Shown here: piece after piece, positions 7,020 to 9,513 of the stretch
How positions within the stretch are numbered: position 1 is the first letter of the stretch
Layout: every line of letters starts with the position of its first letter
Program-made: the position numbers and the translations under genes
DNA from: Tissierellia bacterium
Lineage (GTDB): Bacteria; Bacillota_A; Clostridia; Tissierellales; Peptoniphilaceae
Assembly (NCBI GenBank): GCA_012513395.1
Contig: JAAZCH010000133.1
Span: forward strand, 1 to 9,513
Direction of reading: 5' to 3'
Length of the DNA: 9,513 nt
The notes under the pieces: model-generated
What the model was told of the DNA's origin: nothing
Seen by the model: the letters and a program-made list of their open reading frames with translations, nothing else
The model's database searches: none

Positions 7020-7926
7020 TATGATTTTACTGGCATTGTCCATGACATTAATGTATTCAGCGCCTTTAATCTTTGCTGCTATGGGCGGAGTTGTAACCAT
7101 GAGAGCTGGTGTTGATAATATTGGTATAGAAGGCATGATGACTATCGGAGCCTTTACTGCCGCATCTGTGGGATATTTTACAGGAAATCCATGGTTGGGA
7201 TTATTTTGTGGAGGTTTGGCTGGAATGTTTTTAGCCCTTCTTCACGGAATTGTATCTATTACGCTTAAAGGAAATCAAATAATTTCTGGTATAGCAATTA
7301 ACTTTATAGGACCTGGAGCTTCTATATTTTTAACCAGATTGTTATTTGATGGTGCTACCCAGACTACAATAGTACCTAAAAAGATACCAAAGATTTTAAA
7401 TACTTTGGGATTTAATTCGACTCTTGTTCGCTCAATTGATATAGATTTTACTATATTGATGGCATTCTTATTGATAATAATAGTTTGGTACGCTTTGTAT
7501 TACACTAAGCCAGGACTTAGGATAAGAGCTTGTGGGGAACATCCTGCAGCAGCAGATACTGTTGGCGTAAATGTAGAGTTGATTAGATATGTATGTATAT
7601 TAATATCAGGATTTCTAGCAGGTGTGGGTGGAGGTGCTTATACAGTTGCAATAATTTCCACTTTTACTCCTACGGTAATTTCTGGCCAAGGATTTATAGC
7701 TTTGGCAGCAGTAATCTTTGGGAATTGGAAGCCAGTAGGTGCTGCCTTGGGTTGTTTATTATTTGGATTTGCCCAAGCATTAATGATTATTTTGGCTGGT
7801 ACTTTCGTTCCTTCCCAGATCCTTGCGATGTTGCCATATGCATTGACTCTACTGGTATTAATATTTGTTAAAAAATCCGACCCGCCAAAGGCGAACGGTC
7901 AACCATATTTTAAAGGACAAGCTTAA
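7012..7926 (+). CDS. Nucleoside ABC importer permease, smaller subunit
   Basis: This 304-residue integral membrane protein of the BPD_transp_2 family is the likely counterpart of B. subtilis NupQ and partner of the preceding permease. It begins directly with a hydrophobic segment and has the family motif DNIGIEGMM at about 35-43. The coupling loop GLRIRACGEHPAAADTVGV is at 168-186, and GQGFIALAAVIFGNWKPVG at 225-243. About eight hydrophobic segments are apparent, at roughly 5-28, 42-56, 61-80, 92-113, 145-163, 192-216, 228-264 and 266-286. The start overlaps the end of the upstream permease gene by eight bases, so the two subunits should be made together. The stop at 7924-7926 is followed by udp after nine bases. 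Confidence 0.92.
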   Translation: MNNMILLALSMTLMYSAPLIFAAMGGVVTMRAGVDNIGIEGMMTIGAFTAASVGYFTGNPWLGLFCGGLAGMFLALLHGIVSITLKGNQIISGIAINFIGPGASIFLTRLLFDGATQTTIVPKKIPKILNTLGFNSTLVRSIDIDFTILMAFLLIIIVWYALYYTKPGLRIRACGEHPAAADTVGVNVELIRYVCILISGFLAGVGGGAYTVAIISTFTPTVISGQGFIALAAVIFGNWKPVGAALGCLLFGFAQALMIILAGTFVPSQILAMLPYALTLLVLIFVKKSDPPKANGQPYFKGQA

Positions 7927-7935
7927 GGAGAGAAA

Positions 7936-8685
7936 ATGGAAAAATTATATCATATTGGAATAGATGATTCTCATAACGCAAAATACGCAATACTTCCAGG
8001 TGATCCTGGACGAGTAGAAAAAATTGCTAGATACTTAGATAATCCAGTTCAGATTGGACAAAGTAGAGAGTACACAACTTACCTGGGACAACTAGAAGGA
8101 GAAAATGTTTTAGTAATGTCTACGGGGATGGGTGGACCTTCTACTGCAATCGGCGTAGAAGAACTTTTTATGACAGGTGTTACTAACTTTATTAGAATAG
8201 GAACTTGTGGTGGAATGAACATGGAAGTCATAGGTGGAGATTTGGTAATCGCTACGAGCGCTATTAAATTAGACGGCACCAGTGATGAATATGTACCAAA
8301 AGAATTTCCAGCTGTTGCGAATTTCGATTTGACGCAATCCCTTGTCAATGCTGCAAAAGAAAAAGGCTACAGATTTCATACAGGAGTAGTTCACTGCAAA
8401 GATTCATTCTATGGCCAACACGACCCAGAAAGAATGCCAGTGGGATATGAACTAATCAACAAATGGAATGCATATATAAAGGCAAATGCATTAGCATCTG
8501 AAATGGAAAGTGCAACCCTTTACACAGTGTGCCAAGTATTAGGCGCAAGATCAGCCTGTATTTTAAATGTAATTTGGAATCAAGAAAGAGAAAAAGCAGG
8601 TCTAGACAATCCTAAGCACCCAGACACATCCCTTGCGATAGAAGTAGCTGTCGAAGCAATTAGGCAAGAAATAAAAAACAGATAA
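7936..8685 (+). CDS. udp: Uridine phosphorylase
   Basis: Reaction: uridine plus phosphate gives uracil plus ribose-1-phosphate, in the cytosol. The 249-residue sequence is a nucleoside phosphorylase I family member that tracks E. coli Udp closely: PGDPGRVEKIA (21-31) and STGMGGPSTAI (62-72) form the phosphate-binding region, followed by RIGTCGG (87-93), EFPAVANFDLT (123-133) and the ribose-binding EMES (189-192). The base-recognition loop FYGQHDPERMP (158-168) differs in spacing from the FYPGQERY of E. coli. Gln161 and Arg166 are the likely counterparts of the uracil-contacting Gln166 and Arg168, and this form looks typical of Bacillota Udp. The SDH-type catalytic Asp of DeoD purine phosphorylases is not seen, so a purine enzyme is less likely. 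The ribosome binding site AAGGAG is at 7925-7930. It is the last gene of the operon and consumes the uridine made by Cdd. Confidence 0.92.
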   Translation: MEKLYHIGIDDSHNAKYAILPGDPGRVEKIARYLDNPVQIGQSREYTTYLGQLEGENVLVMSTGMGGPSTAIGVEELFMTGVTNFIRIGTCGGMNMEVIGGDLVIATSAIKLDGTSDEYVPKEFPAVANFDLTQSLVNAAKEKGYRFHTGVVHCKDSFYGQHDPERMPVGYELINKWNAYIKANALASEMESATLYTVCQVLGARSACILNVIWNQEREKAGLDNPKHPDTSLAIEVAVEAIRQEIKNR

Positions 8686-8686
8686 T

Positions 8687-8802
8687 AGATAGTAATTAGT
8701 AATTAGTAGATGCCTAGGGCTAAGCAAAACAGATTGAATCAATCTGTTAAACTTTGCCGTAGGCATCTCTATTAATTACTATCTACTAATTACTAATTAT
8801 CT
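8687..8802. repeat. Complex nested inverted repeat between convergent udp and psuG
   Basis: Several dyads are stacked. The outer arms TAATTAGTAATTAGTAGAT (8693-8711) and 8781-8799 are perfect 19-base inverted repeats. An alternative 12-base pairing joins 8687-8698 with 8773-8784. The middle arms AGATGCCTA (8708-8716) and TAGGCATCT (8760-8768) pair over nine bases, followed by GGC/GCC and AAG/CTT. The centre is AACAGATTG (8728-8736) with CAATCTGTT (8740-8748) over a three-base loop. The outer arms are built from the heptamer TAATTAG. The right arm runs a few bases into the end of psuG and supplies its stop codon. No T-run follows the stems on either strand. It may serve as a bidirectional transcription end, or be a dispersed small palindromic element. 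Confidence 0.8.
8708..8768. terminator. Possible bidirectional terminator hairpin for udp and psuG
   Basis: The core imperfect hairpin (AGATGCCTA with TAGGCATCT outside, AACAGATTG with CAATCTGTT inside) begins 22 bases after the udp stop and 28 bases beyond the psuG stop on the other strand, where both transcripts should end. It lacks the poly-U tract of a classical intrinsic terminator in either direction, so the role is inferred from position. Confidence 0.45.
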
Positions 8803-9513
8803 GTAGTTTGCTGCTATTTGTGCTCCTACTTTTGCGTTGTTATAAACCAGTTGTATATTTGTTTCTAGACTTCTGCCTTCTGTTAGCTCTACGATTTTTG
8901 CTAGCAAGAATGGCGTGGAGTCTTTTCCTTTTATTCCGGCTCTTTTTTCTTCTTCCAATGCTTTTTCAATTATAGAATCTATTTCTTCTTTTGGGATTTC
9001 GTGTTCAGTTGGTACAGGGACTGTTACTAGTATTCCGCCTTTTAGACCTAGGACTTCAGAATATTTCATTCTATTTGCTATATCTTCAGTGTCGTCAGCT
9101 GTCGTTACTAATTTATAATCAGACTTGCTGGAATAAAATGCTGGGAATATATCTGTTTTGTATCCAATTACAGGAACACCTTTTGTCTCAAGATATTCTA
9201 ATGTTCTAGGTAAATCTAGAATAGCTTTTGCTCCAGCGCACACAACAGTAACAGGAGTTTGTGCTAATTCTTCCAAGTCTGCTGATATGTCCATGGTATG
9301 CTCTGAACCTCTGTGAACTCCACCTACGCCGCCAGTAACAAATACTTTAATTCCAGCTAAGTTTGCACAAATCATAGTTGTTGCCACAGTAGTAGCGCCA
9401 GTTATTTTTTTTGATAAAACTTCTGCCAAGTCTCTTCTGGAAACTTTTGTAACTTTCTTTTCAGTAGCTAATTTTAATAAATCTGATTCTTCTAAACCGA
9501 TTTTAATTTTGCC
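8797..9513 (-). CDS. psuG: Pseudouridine-5'-phosphate glycosidase, 5' end cut by the window
   Basis: The enzyme cleaves the C-C glycosidic bond of pseudouridine 5'-phosphate, giving uracil and ribose-5-phosphate; the reaction is reversible. The open frame continues to the window edge, and 238 residues are visible. The first visible residue aligns with about residue 71 of E. coli PsuG (YeiN), so some 70 N-terminal residues, including the catalytic Glu near position 31, are missing. Present are VTKVSRRDL (Lys at E. coli position 93), GGVGGVHRGSEHTMDISADL (metal-binding Asp at 149), CAGAKAILDL (Schiff-base Lys at 166, codon complement of 9226-9228), KGKDSTPFLLAK and NIQLVYNNAKVG. All three active-site positions agree with a constant offset of 70. 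TTG at 9427-9429 is an internal Leu, not a start. The partner kinase psuK is not in the window. The gene converges on udp, and both yield uracil. Confidence 0.95.
   Translation of the reverse strand, partial: GKIKIGLEESDLLKLATEKKVTKVSRRDLAEVLSKKITGATTVATTMICANLAGIKVFVTGGVGGVHRGSEHTMDISADLEELAQTPVTVVCAGAKAILDLPRTLEYLETKGVPVIGYKTDIFPAFYSSKSDYKLVTTADDTEDIANRMKYSEVLGLKGGILVTVPVPTEHEIPKEEIDSIIEKALEEEKRAGIKGKDSTPFLLAKIVELTEGRSLETNIQLVYNNAKVGAQIAANYR

Noticed and set aside
8687..8802. CRISPR array or insertion sequence
   Set aside because: There are no regularly spaced direct repeats with unique spacers and no transposase; the structure is a nested palindrome.
9427..9429. TTG as the start of a short psuG
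   Set aside because: The frame is open to the window edge and the upstream residues GKIKIGL...VTKVSRRD match the PsuG family, so this codon is an internal leucine.

Overview
The window is AT-rich chromosomal DNA. Its strong AGGAGG-type ribosome binding sites, TTG and ATG starts, short gene spacings, a Gram-positive style lipoprotein and two oxygen-sensitive radical-enzyme genes suggest an anaerobic low-GC Bacillota, perhaps of the Clostridia/Tissierellia type. The genus cannot be fixed from the sequence. TGG encodes Trp and normal stops are used, so the code is standard.

Layout: (1) 1-84 is the 3' end of a gene whose product finishes in a nearly pure aspartate tail. (2) 85-303 holds a small hairpin, an intrinsic terminator and a near-consensus sigma-A promoter (TTGGAA, 17 nt, TATAAT). 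(3) 304-8685 is one co-oriented run of eight tightly spaced genes: a YjjI-type glycyl radical enzyme, its YjjW-type radical SAM activase, cytidine deaminase (cdd), a BMP-family nucleoside-binding lipoprotein, a double-domain ABC ATPase, two BPD_transp_2 permeases, and uridine phosphorylase (udp). A 12-bp perfect stem-loop lies between the lipoprotein and ATPase genes. (4) 8686-8796 is a convergent intergenic region that holds a complex nested inverted repeat, which runs a few bases into the end of psuG. (5) 8797-9513 on the minus strand is the C-terminal three quarters of pseudouridine-5'-phosphate glycosidase (psuG), cut by the window edge.

How it fits together: the BMP lipoprotein, ATPase and two permeases form an importer of the PnrA/BmpA/NupNOPQ kind, predicted to bring in nucleosides. 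Cdd converts cytidine to uridine, and Udp splits uridine to uracil and ribose-1-phosphate. The convergent psuG handles pseudouridine monophosphate, also giving uracil plus a ribose phosphate. The region therefore reads as a salvage and catabolism locus for RNA-derived pyrimidine nucleosides.

The unexplained part is the first pair. YjjI and YjjW are an orphan glycyl radical system with, to my knowledge, no settled substrate, yet here they lead the nucleoside operon. In E. coli yjjW-yjjI lies next to deoCABD, the deoxynucleoside catabolic operon. The same association in a distant phylum suggests the radical enzyme acts on a nucleoside-derived compound. This is the most interesting lead in the window.
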